Below, in pieces: positions 37,012 to 45,938 of a stretch of 64,000 bases of DNA; position 1 is the stretch's first letter; each line of letters starts with the position of its first letter. Below the pieces are notes generated by a model. That model was not told where the DNA came from and did no database searches. It saw only the letters and a program-made list of their open reading frames with translations. Origin of the DNA: Kiloniella litopenaei (GTDB taxonomy: Bacteria; Pseudomonadota; Alphaproteobacteria; Kiloniellales; Kiloniellaceae); the NCBI RefSeq assembly GCF_000982415.1, contig NZ_LANI01000001.1, positions 272,167 through 336,166 on the forward strand, given 5' to 3'. The translations under genes and the position numbers were made by a program.

Positions 37012-37551
37012 TCAGGACGCCCAGTTCTTTGCGCTTTCTGCTTTATTTTCGCTCTTATCCCCCTGTTGGCCGCTATCTTGTTGACCCGGCTGTTTTTTAA
37101 CCGTCGCAAGGATGATCATTAACATGTTCACATTTTTACCGTCAGAGGCAAGCGGAAGGATTAAATCTTCCACATCCAAAATATCTTTTTTGGGGCCAAC
37201 ATATGGGGTAAAGGCATAAACAGGCTCGGCCCGTTCAACTGCTTTGCAACAGTTTTTCCAAACAGAATTCGGGGATTTCAGGTTCTCAATAGTGCTCATC
37301 AACTCCCCGGTATAGTCCCGATTAAGCAAAGGTACGATACGGGTCCCAATCAACCGAAAACGGAAATCTAGTGGTTCTTTCTGTACATCCAGCAACAGAA
37401 TATTGGGTAAAAAAGATACCATTTCAGCCGGACTGATGTCCTCACGACTTGGGATCGCATCCCCCCGGCATTTCGAAAGCCAATATTTATACGCCAAATC
37501 AGAAGCAATCGCTCTGTATTTCACATTAAGCATCTTGGTACTATAGTCCAT
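37012..37551 (-). CDS. PAS_5-domain protein
   Basis: The 179-residue protein matches the alphaproteobacterial PAS_5 (DUF1488-unrelated, PF07310-type) pattern: YKYWLSKCRGDAIPSREDISPAEMVSFLPNILLLDVQKEPLDFRFRLIGTRIVPLLNRDYTGELM, then VEDLILPLASDGKNVNMLMIIL. The polar C-terminal tail (QQDSGQQGDKSENK) looks disordered. These single-domain proteins are abundant in Rhodospirillales and unstudied; a role in sensing is inferred from the fold. Confidence 0.85.
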   Translation of the reverse strand: MDYSTKMLNVKYRAIASDLAYKYWLSKCRGDAIPSREDISPAEMVSFLPNILLLDVQKEPLDFRFRLIGTRIVPLLNRDYTGELMSTIENLKSPNSVWKNCCKAVERAEPVYAFTPYVGPKKDILDVEDLILPLASDGKNVNMLMIILATVKKQPGQQDSGQQGDKSENKAESAKNWAS

Positions 37552-37578
37552 CTCGGGTCGTTATCTCAAGCTAGGTAA

Positions 37579-37617
37579 ATTACCTACCTAAATTACCCAC
37601 CTGAATTACCTACCTGA
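37579..37617. repeat. 13-bp tandem repeat, three units plus partial
   Basis: ATTACCTACCTAA, ATTACCCACCTGA and ATTACCTACCTGA stand in tandem, followed by ATTACCTGG. They lie directly upstream of the PAS_5 gene start, so copy-number change could affect its promoter. The remainder of the 502-bp gap to metA holds the metA terminator and no recognised gene. Confidence 0.9.
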
Positions 37618-37972
37618 ATTACCTGGCCAATTGCCAGATCCAACCACCCAAGTTAAAGATCCAAGGTTACGACACCTTGATATCGACTGGGTTAACGAAT
37701 GAGTAAATTAAACCTTAGCTTCAACAAAGCCATCATCCGGCTTTCACAGTCCCCAACCAACTAAAAAAACGATGGGACCAGCTTTGTGCCTGCTCACTGA
37801 CAGGGCATCTTCTTGGGAAACGCACGCTATTTATGATAAATAAACCATAAATCCAGCCCAAAAGACTGCGCGGTTATGATGTATAGACAATCAAATGTCA
37901 AGCGTTGCATACCAAGTGCTACAAACATTTCCTAAAGCGTTACAGGTAATTTCTCACAATTGTTATCAGCAT

Positions 37973-38014
37973 AAAAACAGGGACCGCAATAAACTCAAAG
38001 AGTTAATGGGTCCC
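37973..38014 (-). terminator. Rho-independent terminator of metA
   Basis: GGGACC/GGTCCC (37980-37985 with 38009-38014) forms the outer stem and ACTC/GAGT the inner stem. Read on the minus strand, TTTTT follows the stem. It lies about 40 bp after the metA stop codon. Confidence 0.75.
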
Positions 38015-38053
38015 CGCTTTAACTTGCTCAGTAATAGTACTTATAGTGCCGAT

Positions 38054-39028
38054 TTATTCACACGCCTCGGGGATATCGTTGATATCGTATGGGGTCGCCT
38101 CATAGAGAGACTTGATCCAATTGCCATAGATTGCCGCGGTATAACGCCATGTATTAATCGGCGTCTTTTCGATATCATCATCCGGGAAGTAGTTCGGCGG
38201 GATCGGCAAGTCAGGGAACGACTTGATATCACGCAGGTACTCTTTCTTCATGGTATCCGTATCATATTCAGGGTGATTAAACATAAAGATCCGACGTGGA
38301 TAGGTCTTGCACCCCTTTTTGAAGGCCTTGTTTTCAGCCACAAGAAAGATATCCCCATCGTCCGTGCAGGAAACAAGCTCCAGCGCCTTGTATCCTTCAA
38401 CCTTATCCCGGTGAAGACGCTGCCAACGCCCAACAGGGATCGGGAAGCGGTCGGGCAAACCAAACAGAAGATCTGCGCTGTCGGCCTCTATACCATGTTC
38501 AAAAACACCCAGTGTCTTTGTTTTACCGTTATGACACTTGATATCATGGAAATAGCGCATCGCAGCAAAACCAGCCCAGCAAATATACATGGACGACAGC
38601 ACGTTGGTTTTGGACCAGTTAAAAATTTCCTGAATTTCGTCCCAGATGCCTTCGCTTGTCACATCAGCGTCCAGTAAATTGACCCCCGTGACCAACAGGC
38701 CATCAAACTTGCGGTCCTTCACATCGCTCCAGGCGTTGTAATATTTGCTGATGTGCTCGCTTGGTGTGGATTTGGACTTGTGCCCCGCCTTGACACTGGC
38801 CACATAGCTGTCTGTCGTTACAAAGGTCAACCTGACCTGTAGCGGCGTGTGCCCCAACCATCGCGCCAGTTGCAGCTCGGTCGTTTGTTTGTCTGCCATC
38901 AAGTTCAGGATCGCAATTTCCAGCGGACGAATGTCCTGATGCAGGGCCTTTTCCTCTGCAATCGCGGTGGGGTCCCCAAGCGACGGCAAAAAGGGATGCG
39001 CTTCACTCGCTGTTATAACGATAGGCAA
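38054..39028 (-). CDS. metA: Homoserine O-acyltransferase, MetA family
   Basis: The 324-residue protein follows MetA throughout: RPLEIAILNLMADKQTTELQLARWLG, SKSTPSEHISKYYNAW, FDGLLVTGVNLLDADV, the nucleophile Cys in SSMYICWAGFAAMRYF, GVFEHGI, catalytic His and Glu in FNHPEYDTDTMKKEYLRD, and PPNYFPDDDIEKTPINTWR. MetA enzymes acylate homoserine with succinyl- or acetyl-CoA in methionine synthesis; sequence alone does not settle the acyl donor here. The start is TTG with AGAGGA upstream. A decayed partial copy lies 7 kb away beyond the rhamnonate cluster. Confidence 0.92.
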   Translation of the reverse strand: MPIVITASEAHPFLPSLGDPTAIAEEKALHQDIRPLEIAILNLMADKQTTELQLARWLGHTPLQVRLTFVTTDSYVASVKAGHKSKSTPSEHISKYYNAWSDVKDRKFDGLLVTGVNLLDADVTSEGIWDEIQEIFNWSKTNVLSSMYICWAGFAAMRYFHDIKCHNGKTKTLGVFEHGIEADSADLLFGLPDRFPIPVGRWQRLHRDKVEGYKALELVSCTDDGDIFLVAENKAFKKGCKTYPRRIFMFNHPEYDTDTMKKEYLRDIKSFPDLPIPPNYFPDDDIEKTPINTWRYTAAIYGNWIKSLYEATPYDINDIPEACE

Positions 39029-39037
39029 ACTACTAAT

Positions 39038-39061
39038 CCTCTAATGAGCAAACAAGTCTGT
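39038..39061. repeat. 24-bp direct repeat in the metA 5' leader (second copy at 46108-46131)
   Basis: Twenty-four identical bases, covering the metA ribosome site and upstream leader, recur at 46108-46131 in the same orientation beside a decayed metA fragment. The two copies bracket the rhamnonate cluster. Confidence 0.9.
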
Positions 39062-39240
39062 GCCCCTGTCCGCAATAAGGAAACACGATCAGGAAACCAC
39101 GACAACAAAGATATAAACTAAACTTGATATAGATGGTTTACACTCAAATCAAGCCCACCCTAACTAAAACAAGCGAAGAAAAGAATACAATTATCTCTTC
39201 TAGTACTTCACTATTTTGAGATTGATAATTAAAGAACCGA

Positions 39241-39975
39241 TTAAGCTATTTCTGCTTGTTTTGATATAATCTCCAAAGTTGAGCGTTCAATCGAATCAAG
39301 GTGTTTGGTCATTTCATCCCTTGCCTGATCAGGATTACCGGCTCTAATCGCTTCAGCTATAGCGATGTGTTCTCTTACGCTTCGTTTAACTGTAGCAGGG
39401 TTTTCGGTTGCCATCCGGCGAATATCCAATCCAAGATTATAGAGACCATCACTCAGGCGTGATAGCATTTCATTTTTAGAGAGTAACGAAATTCTTTCAT
39501 GGAACTCCTTGTCCGCAATGCGAAATGCCACAGCATCTTTCAGTTTACGTTGCGCATTTGCGTGAATCATAAGTTCATTTCTAGCTTCAACATCCTGGCT
39601 CATTGCTGCTTTTGCTGCTGCCTCACTTTCAATGAGTCGACGACAATCAAACGTCCCTTCAATATTTTGATTAGAAATACTTAGAAAAAAATCTAAAGGT
39701 CCGAGCAACTTTTCAGCATCTAAATCAGTAATAATAGCGCCACCTCCGTGTCGAGTTTCTACGACTCCCAAGATGTTTAGAGCACTTAGTGCTTCACGAA
39801 TAGGAGGTCGGCTAACATCGAATATTTCCATTAAATTACGTTCTGAAGGCAGTTTATCACCTGGTTTTAAATTACCGGATCGAATCAAATCTAGAATACG
39901 GTGAAGCACTTTTTCTGCCAGTCCTTCACGGCGAACTGGTGACTGTTTCAATTGGGAAAATACATTTTTGGACAT
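39241..39975 (-). CDS. GntR-family (FadR subgroup) regulator of the rhamnonate cluster
   Basis: The 244-residue protein has an N-terminal winged helix (LHRILDLIRSGNLKPGDKLPSERNLMEIFDVSRPPIREALSALNILGVVETRHGGG) and a C-terminal FCD domain with likely metal-ligand residues (EFHERISLLSKNEMLSRL, EHIAIAEAIRAGNPDQARDEMTKHL). It is divergent from the TRAP/rhamnonate operon across 163 bp that contain two TGGTAATACCA boxes, which fit the GntR TNGTNNNACNA pattern. A sugar-acid-responsive repressor is the likely role. Confidence 0.92.
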   Translation of the reverse strand: MSKNVFSQLKQSPVRREGLAEKVLHRILDLIRSGNLKPGDKLPSERNLMEIFDVSRPPIREALSALNILGVVETRHGGGAIITDLDAEKLLGPLDFFLSISNQNIEGTFDCRRLIESEAAAKAAMSQDVEARNELMIHANAQRKLKDAVAFRIADKEFHERISLLSKNEMLSRLSDGLYNLGLDIRRMATENPATVKRSVREHIAIAEAIRAGNPDQARDEMTKHLDSIERSTLEIISKQAEIA

Positions 39976-40037
39976 CGATTAAACCTTTTTGGAACTCTGT
40001 CCTAGGAAAATTTCTCTAGACAAACCAAACATCAAAA

Positions 40038-40070
40038 TGGTAATACCAGTGAACCAAATTGGTAATACCA
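40038..40070. promoter_or_regulatory. Twin GntR operator boxes
   Basis: TGGTAATACCA occurs twice (40038-40048 and 40060-40070), 22 bp centre to centre, about two helical turns. Each fits the FadR-type TNGTNNNACNA motif. The boxes lie between the divergent regulator and TRAP genes and so can govern both. A related hairpin at 41163-41187 contains TGGTAAAATACCA. Confidence 0.75.
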
Positions 40071-40138
40071 GTACACCATAACTATGATAATGTTTACCAT
40101 ATAAATAACGCTGCTGAAATATAAACAGGGAGGATTCA

Positions 40139-41149
40139 ATGAAACTTTTAAAAATTATAACTGGAGCGATCACGGGTGTTTTTGCTTTTTCCGGAATAGC
40201 AACAGCAGGCGAAGTCTGGCGAATTCAAAGCCATCTTCCTTCTGGTCATGTTGTATTTCAGAATGAACAAGATTGGATCAACGATGTAAATGCAATGCTG
40301 GGCGGGCGATTAACGCTTGAGTTGTTAGCAGGTGGTGCTGTTGTCCCGCCGAATGAAACAATTGATGCTGTGGGAGCAGGCATTATTGACGGAGATATAA
40401 CTTCCCCTGCTTATTTCGCTGGTCGTGATCCCGCATTTGCTATGCTTGCAGATCTTGTCGGTGGTTATGAAAACTGGACGCAAGCGCTTGCTTGGTGTGA
40501 GCTTGGTGGCGGCAAAGAGTTGCTTCAGGAAATTTACAAAGAATACAATGCACATTTAGCAGGCTGTGCGAATGCCGGAATTGAATCAGTTGCTTCAACT
40601 AAACCAATTCGTAACATTGCTGATTTCGAAGGCATAAAAATCCGCTCACCACAAGGGCTGGCATCTTCAATTTTCTCGAAAATGGGTGCATCACCGGTGA
40701 ATATGGGCATGGGTGATATTTTTCTGTCACTTGAAAAAGGAGTCGTCGATGCCGCAGATATCTCTAGCTATGCAATGAACAGTCAGGGAGGTTTTCACGA
40801 GGTAGCCAAATACCCTCTCTTGGACTTTCATTCATTGCCAGTTTTGTCAGTCTCTTTTAACCTTGATAAATACAATGAACAGCCTGACGATATTAAAGCT
40901 ATTCTCAATATGGCCGTTCGTGATCTAGCTACCCAGATAAATCTAAAAGACATGATGAATCGCGGCAAGGCAATGTCAAATGATATTGCAAATGGCGTAG
41001 AAGTTATTGTCTGGAGCTCTGAAGATAGACAGGCGATGCGTGAAATTGCACGCGAGGTCTGGGAAGATGCTGCAGCCAAATCCGACCTTTCACGCCGAGC
41101 CTATGAAAGTCAAACAAACTTCCTAAAAATCATCGGCCTACTTGAATAA
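40139..41149 (+). CDS. TRAP transporter solute-binding protein (DctP family)
   Basis: The 336-residue periplasmic protein has a signal peptide (ending IATAG) and the DctP fold: VWRIQSHLPSGHVVFQNEQDWINDVNAMLGGRLTLELL, then the ligand Arg region in FEGIKIRSPQGLASSIFSKMGASPVNM. It starts the operon with a GGGAGG ribosome site. It should bind the acid imported for the dehydratase encoded three genes later, probably L-rhamnonate or a close relative. A hairpin after the stop may set its expression above that of the membrane subunits. Confidence 0.93.
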   Translation: MKLLKIITGAITGVFAFSGIATAGEVWRIQSHLPSGHVVFQNEQDWINDVNAMLGGRLTLELLAGGAVVPPNETIDAVGAGIIDGDITSPAYFAGRDPAFAMLADLVGGYENWTQALAWCELGGGKELLQEIYKEYNAHLAGCANAGIESVASTKPIRNIADFEGIKIRSPQGLASSIFSKMGASPVNMGMGDIFLSLEKGVVDAADISSYAMNSQGGFHEVAKYPLLDFHSLPVLSVSFNLDKYNEQPDDIKAILNMAVRDLATQINLKDMMNRGKAMSNDIANGVEVIVWSSEDRQAMREIAREVWEDAAAKSDLSRRAYESQTNFLKIIGLLE

Positions 41150-41162
41150 AGCCAGGCACCTG

Positions 41163-41187
41163 TACGGGTGGTAAAATACCACCCGTA
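41163..41187 (+). terminator. Hairpin between dctP and dctQ genes
   Basis: TACGGGTGGTA and TACCACCCGTA form a perfect 11-bp stem with an AAA loop. It sits directly after the binding-protein gene and is followed by GATTTTC. Partial termination or 3'-end protection of the binding-protein mRNA is likely. Confidence 0.7.
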
Positions 41188-41211
41188 GATTTTCTATTTA
41201 GGGAGAAAACC

Positions 41212-41718
41212 ATGCGAGTAATTGATGCTGTTTCGGAAGGATCAGGCCGAATAATCTCTTGGCTGTTTCTCTGCACTGTCTTCTCAGTATTCTATGAAGT
41301 AGTAGGGCGGTATTTCTTCAACTCGCCATCAAGCTGGGGATTTGAAGTATCTCTTTATGGCAGCGCAGCAGCTATTATCATTGCAGGGGCTTATTGTACC
41401 AAGCACCAATCTCACATCGCCATAACGACACTGCAAGAAATAGTTCCCGTGAAAGCACGCCGTGGGCTCAAACTTTTCAATCTGCTTTTCGCTGCAGTAG
41501 TTTGTGCCGTCATGGCTTGGGCTACCGCAGAATGGGGATGGAAGGCGTTGATAAGCTGGCAACGCACTGGATCAGCATGGAATCCCCCGGCACCAGCCTT
41601 AGTTAAGCCATTAATTCCATTGTCTTTTGCTATGATGTTTTTACAGAACATCGTAAATCTCTGCAGAGTCTGGAAAGGTACAAGAGATACCTCGATTAAT
41701 TCTGAAATCGAGGTGTAA
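41212..41718 (+). CDS. TRAP transporter small membrane subunit (DctQ family)
   Basis: The 168-residue protein has four membrane segments and the DctQ pattern: FYEVVGRYFFNSPSSWGFEVSLYGSAAAIIIAGAYCTKHQSHIAI, then GSAWNPPAPALVKPLIPLSFAMMFLQNIVNL. It pairs with the large subunit that begins two bases after its stop codon. Confidence 0.93.
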   Translation: MRVIDAVSEGSGRIISWLFLCTVFSVFYEVVGRYFFNSPSSWGFEVSLYGSAAAIIIAGAYCTKHQSHIAITTLQEIVPVKARRGLKLFNLLFAAVVCAVMAWATAEWGWKALISWQRTGSAWNPPAPALVKPLIPLSFAMMFLQNIVNLCRVWKGTRDTSINSEIEV

Positions 41719-41720
41719 TT

Positions 41721-43040
41721 ATGGAAATTTCCATTGAAATTGTTACCCTTATGATGTTGGGCGCACTTTTGCTACTGATGTTACTGGGTCAACCTCTAGC
41801 TTTTATTACCTTGTCAATTGCAGTTGTTGGCGCATTGGTTTTTGTTGGCCCCAATGCTTTACCCCTATTGGCCAGTCGCATATATGCTTTTGTCACCGAA
41901 CCTGTACTGATTGCCGTACCAATTTTTGTTCTTATGGCAACAATTCTCGAACGATCTGGTGTTGCCAAAGACATTTATGACGCGATGTATGTTTGGGCCG
42001 GCGCCCTCAATGGCGGCGTAGCTATACAGACTATGATTGTAGCTGTTCTACTCGCAGCAATAACCGGGATTGTTGGCGGAGAAGTCGTGATGTTGGGATT
42101 GGTGGCATTACCACAACTCCTAAGGCTTGGATACAATAAACATCTGGCGCTAGGCATACTGGCCTCTGGTGGTGCATTGGGGACAATGATTCCTCCTTCT
42201 ATCGTACTAATCCTCTATGGTTTGACGGCAGGAGTTTCCACAGGGCAACTGTTTATTGCAGCCGTGATTCCAGGGCTTGTCTTGGCTAGTCTTTACATTC
42301 TTTACATATTTGTTATGTGTCAGTTAAATCCCACGATTGGTCCCGGATTACCTAAAGAGGAATGCCTTCCATTACTTGAGCGCATCAAACACCTCAAAAA
42401 AATGGCTGGACCATTATTAATCGCAGTTTGGATACTTGGTAGCATCTACACGGGAATTGCTTCTGTGACGGAATCCGCAGGCATAGGATGTGTCGCGGCA
42501 ATGGGGATTTCATTTTTCAGAAAAAAATTAACTCGCGAAACACTTCACCAAGCGCTTATCACAACAATGGATACTTGTGGACGTCTCTTTTGGCTCAGCT
42601 TTGGCGCGGCAGCATTAATCGGGGTGTTTAATATCGTCGGCGGTTCAAAGTATCTAGTTGAATTGATGTCCGGCCTATCACTCGGTCCCACTGGAATTAT
42701 TCTGGTAATGATGGCCATTCTTATCGTTCTGGGAATGTTCATGGACTGGATTGGAATCCTAATTCTGACCATGCCAATCTTTGTTCCCATCATCAAAATG
42801 CTTGGCTTCGATCCTGTGTGGTTCGGTATCCTGTTTTGCCTGAACATGCAAATGTCTTTCATCTCTCCCCCCTTTGGCCCTGCATGCTTTTATCTCAAAA
42901 GCGTCGCGCCTCCAGAAATCAGTCTTGGGGATATCTTTCGCGGAGTACTGCCATTTATGCTCATTCAAATTGCCGCTTTGGGGCTGTTGATTTCCTTTCC
43001 AGAGCTCGCAACCTGGCTGCCCTCGATACTGTCTTACTAA
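41721..43040 (+). CDS. TRAP transporter large membrane subunit (DctM family)
   Basis: The 439-residue protein has about twelve membrane segments and DctM motifs: ITGIVGGEVVMLGLVALPQLLRLGYNKHLALGILASGGALGTMIPPSIVLILYGLTAGVS, then the C-terminal FGILFCLNMQMSFISPPFGPACFYLKSVAPPEISLGDIF. It uses a cation gradient to drive uptake. It is closely similar to the DctM of the second cluster at 56.9-58.2 kb. Confidence 0.94.
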   Translation: MEISIEIVTLMMLGALLLLMLLGQPLAFITLSIAVVGALVFVGPNALPLLASRIYAFVTEPVLIAVPIFVLMATILERSGVAKDIYDAMYVWAGALNGGVAIQTMIVAVLLAAITGIVGGEVVMLGLVALPQLLRLGYNKHLALGILASGGALGTMIPPSIVLILYGLTAGVSTGQLFIAAVIPGLVLASLYILYIFVMCQLNPTIGPGLPKEECLPLLERIKHLKKMAGPLLIAVWILGSIYTGIASVTESAGIGCVAAMGISFFRKKLTRETLHQALITTMDTCGRLFWLSFGAAALIGVFNIVGGSKYLVELMSGLSLGPTGIILVMMAILIVLGMFMDWIGILILTMPIFVPIIKMLGFDPVWFGILFCLNMQMSFISPPFGPACFYLKSVAPPEISLGDIFRGVLPFMLIQIAALGLLISFPELATWLPSILSY

Positions 43041-43055
43041 CCTGAAAGCAAAATA

Positions 43056-44246
43056 ATGAAAAACCCTGTAATCAAGGATATTCGTGTCTCACTTGTCTCC
43101 GGCAAAGGTGATGGTGGAGATTATCATTCGCAGAAAGAAGGGCACTGGATCATTGATACTGATATATCCAATCCCATGTCTGGATACGAGCAATATCGGG
43201 CTTCTCGTACCAGTTGGGGAATTGGAGTACTTGGTTCCATCCTTGTAGAAGTCGAAGATGACCATGGTAATATCGGTATTTCTACTGGTTTCGGAGGCGA
43301 ACCAGCAGGTTATCTTATCGAACAACACTTCGCACGTTTCATCTGTGGGGCAGATCCTCGTAACACCAATATGTTGTGGGACCAAATGTTTCGCGCATCG
43401 ATGTTTTATGGACGCAAAGGACTGGCTCTAGCCGCAATTAGCGTTGTTGATCTGGCAATCTGGGATCTACTGGGAAAAATCCGACAGGAACCTGTTTGGG
43501 CCATGATCGGGGGAAAAGCTAAAGAAAACCTTGAATTTTATTACACGGGTCCAAGACCCGATATTGCGAAGAAGAAGGGTTTTGTAGGAGGAAAAGTCCC
43601 TTTGCCGTTTGGACCTTCCGCAGGCATGAAAGGGTTTCGTAAAAACGTAGAATTTTTGACTGCGCATCGGGATGCAGTTGGGGATGACTTCCCTCTCCAA
43701 GTGGATTGTTATATGTCTCTGAACGTTCCCTATGCAATCGAATTAGCAAAAGCCTGCCAACACCTTAACATTAACTGGTGGGAAGAAGTTTTACACCCAG
43801 ACGATTTTGATGGGTTCAAAATGCTAAAACAGGCGCATCCACAAATTAAATGGACAACCGGAGAACATGAATACACTCGTTATGGTTTTCGCAAGCTTAT
43901 TGAAAACCGCTGTGTAGATATCTTGCAACCTGACGTCATGTGGGTTGGCGGTATGACTGAACTGCTACGTGTATCAGCCATCGCAGCCGCTTATGATCTG
44001 CCAGTTGTACCACACGGTAGTGGCGCATATTCAAGTCATTTTGTCATCACTCAACCGCATTCGCCGTTCTGTGAATATATATCAAACAGCCCGGACGGGA
44101 CTGAGATCTCACCAGTATTTGGATCACTTTTCACCAACGAAGCCGTTCCAGCTAATGGACACATGACTGTTGGGGATGAACCCGGTTTTGGCCTGGAACT
44201 CAACACAAAGACAGAACTGACAAGATACAAGTCACAAGCGGCTTAA
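43056..44246 (+). CDS. rhmD: Enolase-superfamily dehydratase, L-rhamnonate dehydratase-like
   Basis: The 396-residue protein resembles E. coli YfaW (RhmD) over its length: GKGDGGDYHSQKEGHWI, YRASRTSWGIGVLGSILVEVED, FYYTGPRPDIAKKKGFVGGKVPLPFGP, metal ligands in VDCYMSLN, WWEEVLHPDDFDG and TTGEHEY, the Asp in ILQPDVMWVGG and the catalytic His in VVPHGSGAYSSH. It should dehydrate L-rhamnonate or a close relative such as L-lyxonate or L-mannonate to the 2-keto-3-deoxy acid. The following SDR and FAH genes match the diketo-hydrolase route, supporting L-rhamnonate. Confidence 0.88.
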   Translation: MKNPVIKDIRVSLVSGKGDGGDYHSQKEGHWIIDTDISNPMSGYEQYRASRTSWGIGVLGSILVEVEDDHGNIGISTGFGGEPAGYLIEQHFARFICGADPRNTNMLWDQMFRASMFYGRKGLALAAISVVDLAIWDLLGKIRQEPVWAMIGGKAKENLEFYYTGPRPDIAKKKGFVGGKVPLPFGPSAGMKGFRKNVEFLTAHRDAVGDDFPLQVDCYMSLNVPYAIELAKACQHLNINWWEEVLHPDDFDGFKMLKQAHPQIKWTTGEHEYTRYGFRKLIENRCVDILQPDVMWVGGMTELLRVSAIAAAYDLPVVPHGSGAYSSHFVITQPHSPFCEYISNSPDGTEISPVFGSLFTNEAVPANGHMTVGDEPGFGLELNTKTELTRYKSQAA

Positions 44247-44260
44247 GGAGACGAAACAAT

Positions 44261-44989
44261 ATGAAAAATCAGATTGCGGTAATCACAGGTGGAGCTCAAG
44301 GTATCGGTTTGGCGGTTGCTCAGACTTTGCACGCTCAGCACGTAGATATTGTAAGTTGGGATATTGATGAGAGCAATACCAAGGCAATGGCAATGCTAGG
44401 CGACAGTGCTACAGCGATAAAATGCGACATAACTGACCTAGAATCAGTTCAAGCCGCTTATGCCGAGACGTGCGAACGGGTAGGTATACCAACAATTATG
44501 GTCAACAGTGCTGGCATTTCTGGCCCCAATGCTCCACTTGACGAATATGATATCGAAGCCTGGCACAAGGTTATAGATATTAATCTTCATGGTACTTTCT
44601 ACGTAAACCAGGTTTGTGTCAAAGGAATGAAATCGAATGGCTATGGTCGCATTACAAATGTAGCGTCAATTGCCGGAAAAGAAGGTAATCCAAATGCCTC
44701 TGCCTACTCAGCCTCGAAAGCCGCTGTTATTGGGTTAACCAAATCCCTTGGTAAGGAATTAGCCGGACTAAATATTGCGGTCAATTGTGTTACGCCCGCA
44801 GCTGCACGTACACGGATCTTCGATCAGATGAGTCCAGAACATATTGAATACATGTTGTCGAAGATTCCACGTGGTCGTTTTTTAGAAGTAGAAGAAGCTG
44901 CAAAGATGATTGCCTGGACGGTTTCCCCTGAAAATTCCTTCACTACAGGTGCCGTGTTTGACCTTTCCGGTGGACGGGCCACTTACTAA
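44261..44989 (+). CDS. SDR-family dehydrogenase, probably 2-keto-3-deoxy-L-rhamnonate dehydrogenase
   Basis: The 242-residue classical SDR has TGGAQGIGLAVAQ (cofactor loop), NSAGISGPNAPL, catalytic Ser in TNVASIAGK and YSASK. The cluster context is a rhamnonate dehydratase before it and an FAH hydrolase after it, which predicts oxidation of the 4-hydroxyl of 2-keto-3-deoxy-L-rhamnonate, the step between them in the diketo route. The sequence alone would also fit L-rhamnose 1-dehydrogenase or other polyol oxidases. Confidence 0.85.
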   Translation: MKNQIAVITGGAQGIGLAVAQTLHAQHVDIVSWDIDESNTKAMAMLGDSATAIKCDITDLESVQAAYAETCERVGIPTIMVNSAGISGPNAPLDEYDIEAWHKVIDINLHGTFYVNQVCVKGMKSNGYGRITNVASIAGKEGNPNASAYSASKAAVIGLTKSLGKELAGLNIAVNCVTPAAARTRIFDQMSPEHIEYMLSKIPRGRFLEVEEAAKMIAWTVSPENSFTTGAVFDLSGGRATY

Positions 44990-45007
44990 AGCAGGATACA
45001 AGATAAA

Positions 45008-45859
45008 ATGAAATTAATGAGAGTTGGCACTAAGGGCCAGGAAAAACCGGCTGTAATGGCTGATGATGGTTCTATTCGCGATTTGTCCCAAATTATAACT
45101 GATATTGCAGGTGATACCCTGAGTGACACTGTTCTGGAACAACTCCGCCAAGTAGATTTACAATCTCTACCAGAGCTATCTTCGGACGAGAGAATTGGGC
45201 CTTGCGTGGGTCATGTAGGAAAGTTCATCTGCGTTGGTTTGAATTACGTCGATCATGCAGAAGAAAGCGGCTTGCCCGTTCCAGAAGAACCAGTTTTATT
45301 TATGAAGGCGACAAGCGCAATTGTTGGTTCAAATGACAATGTAATCATTCCTAAAAATACAAATAAGGTTGATTGGGAGGTAGAACTTGGTATTGTAATT
45401 GGCACTGAAGCAAGTTATGTCAGCCGCGAAAATGCCCTGTCTCACGTAGCCGGATATTGTGTTGTTAATGACATTTCAGAGCGCGGATTTCAGATTGAGC
45501 GAGGTGGGCAGTGGGTAAAAGGAAAATCCTGCGACACGTTCGGCCCTATCGGTCCTTGGCTGGTAACCCGCGATGAAATAGAAGATCCACAAAATCTCAA
45601 TCTTTGGTTAGAGGTTGACAACCATCGCTATCAAGATGGAAATACTGGTACGATGATTTTTTGTGTTGATGAGATTGTCTCCTATATTTCGCAATTCATG
45701 AGCTTGCAACCTGGCGACATCATCTCAACAGGAACGCCTCCCGGTGTCGGTTTGGGGCAAAAACCTGAACCAATTTACCTGAAGGCTGGTCAAGTAATGA
45801 AGTTGGGAATTGATGGCCTGGGTGAGCAACAACAATTAACTGTCTCGCATCAAAATTGA
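45008..45859 (+). CDS. Fumarylacetoacetate hydrolase-family enzyme, probable 2,4-diketo-3-deoxy-L-rhamnonate hydrolase
   Basis: The 283-residue protein has the FAH pattern: ICVGLNYVDHAEESGLPVPEEPVLFMKATSAIVG, metal-ligand acidic residues in DWEVELGIVIG, DISERGFQ, KSCDTFGPIGPWLV and GDIISTGTPPGVG. Ureidoglycolate lyase and the LRA6 hydrolase share this shape. As the last gene of the rhamnonate operon it should cleave the diketo acid to pyruvate and L-lactate. Divergent alternatives are 2-keto-4-pentenoate-type hydrolyses. Confidence 0.85.
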   Translation: MKLMRVGTKGQEKPAVMADDGSIRDLSQIITDIAGDTLSDTVLEQLRQVDLQSLPELSSDERIGPCVGHVGKFICVGLNYVDHAEESGLPVPEEPVLFMKATSAIVGSNDNVIIPKNTNKVDWEVELGIVIGTEASYVSRENALSHVAGYCVVNDISERGFQIERGGQWVKGKSCDTFGPIGPWLVTRDEIEDPQNLNLWLEVDNHRYQDGNTGTMIFCVDEIVSYISQFMSLQPGDIISTGTPPGVGLGQKPEPIYLKAGQVMKLGIDGLGEQQQLTVSHQN

Positions 45860-45938
45860 GTAAAACTCAGCCGAGAACTTGAATGCTTGTGAGAGGACGT
45901 AATTCAATCACATTGTAGAATGCGGTGTAGTTGAAAAT

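Noticed and set aside
39029..39240. Possible SAM-type riboswitch upstream of metA
   Set aside because: SAM-II and SAH elements are common before alphaproteobacterial methionine genes, but the conserved boxes were not found here.
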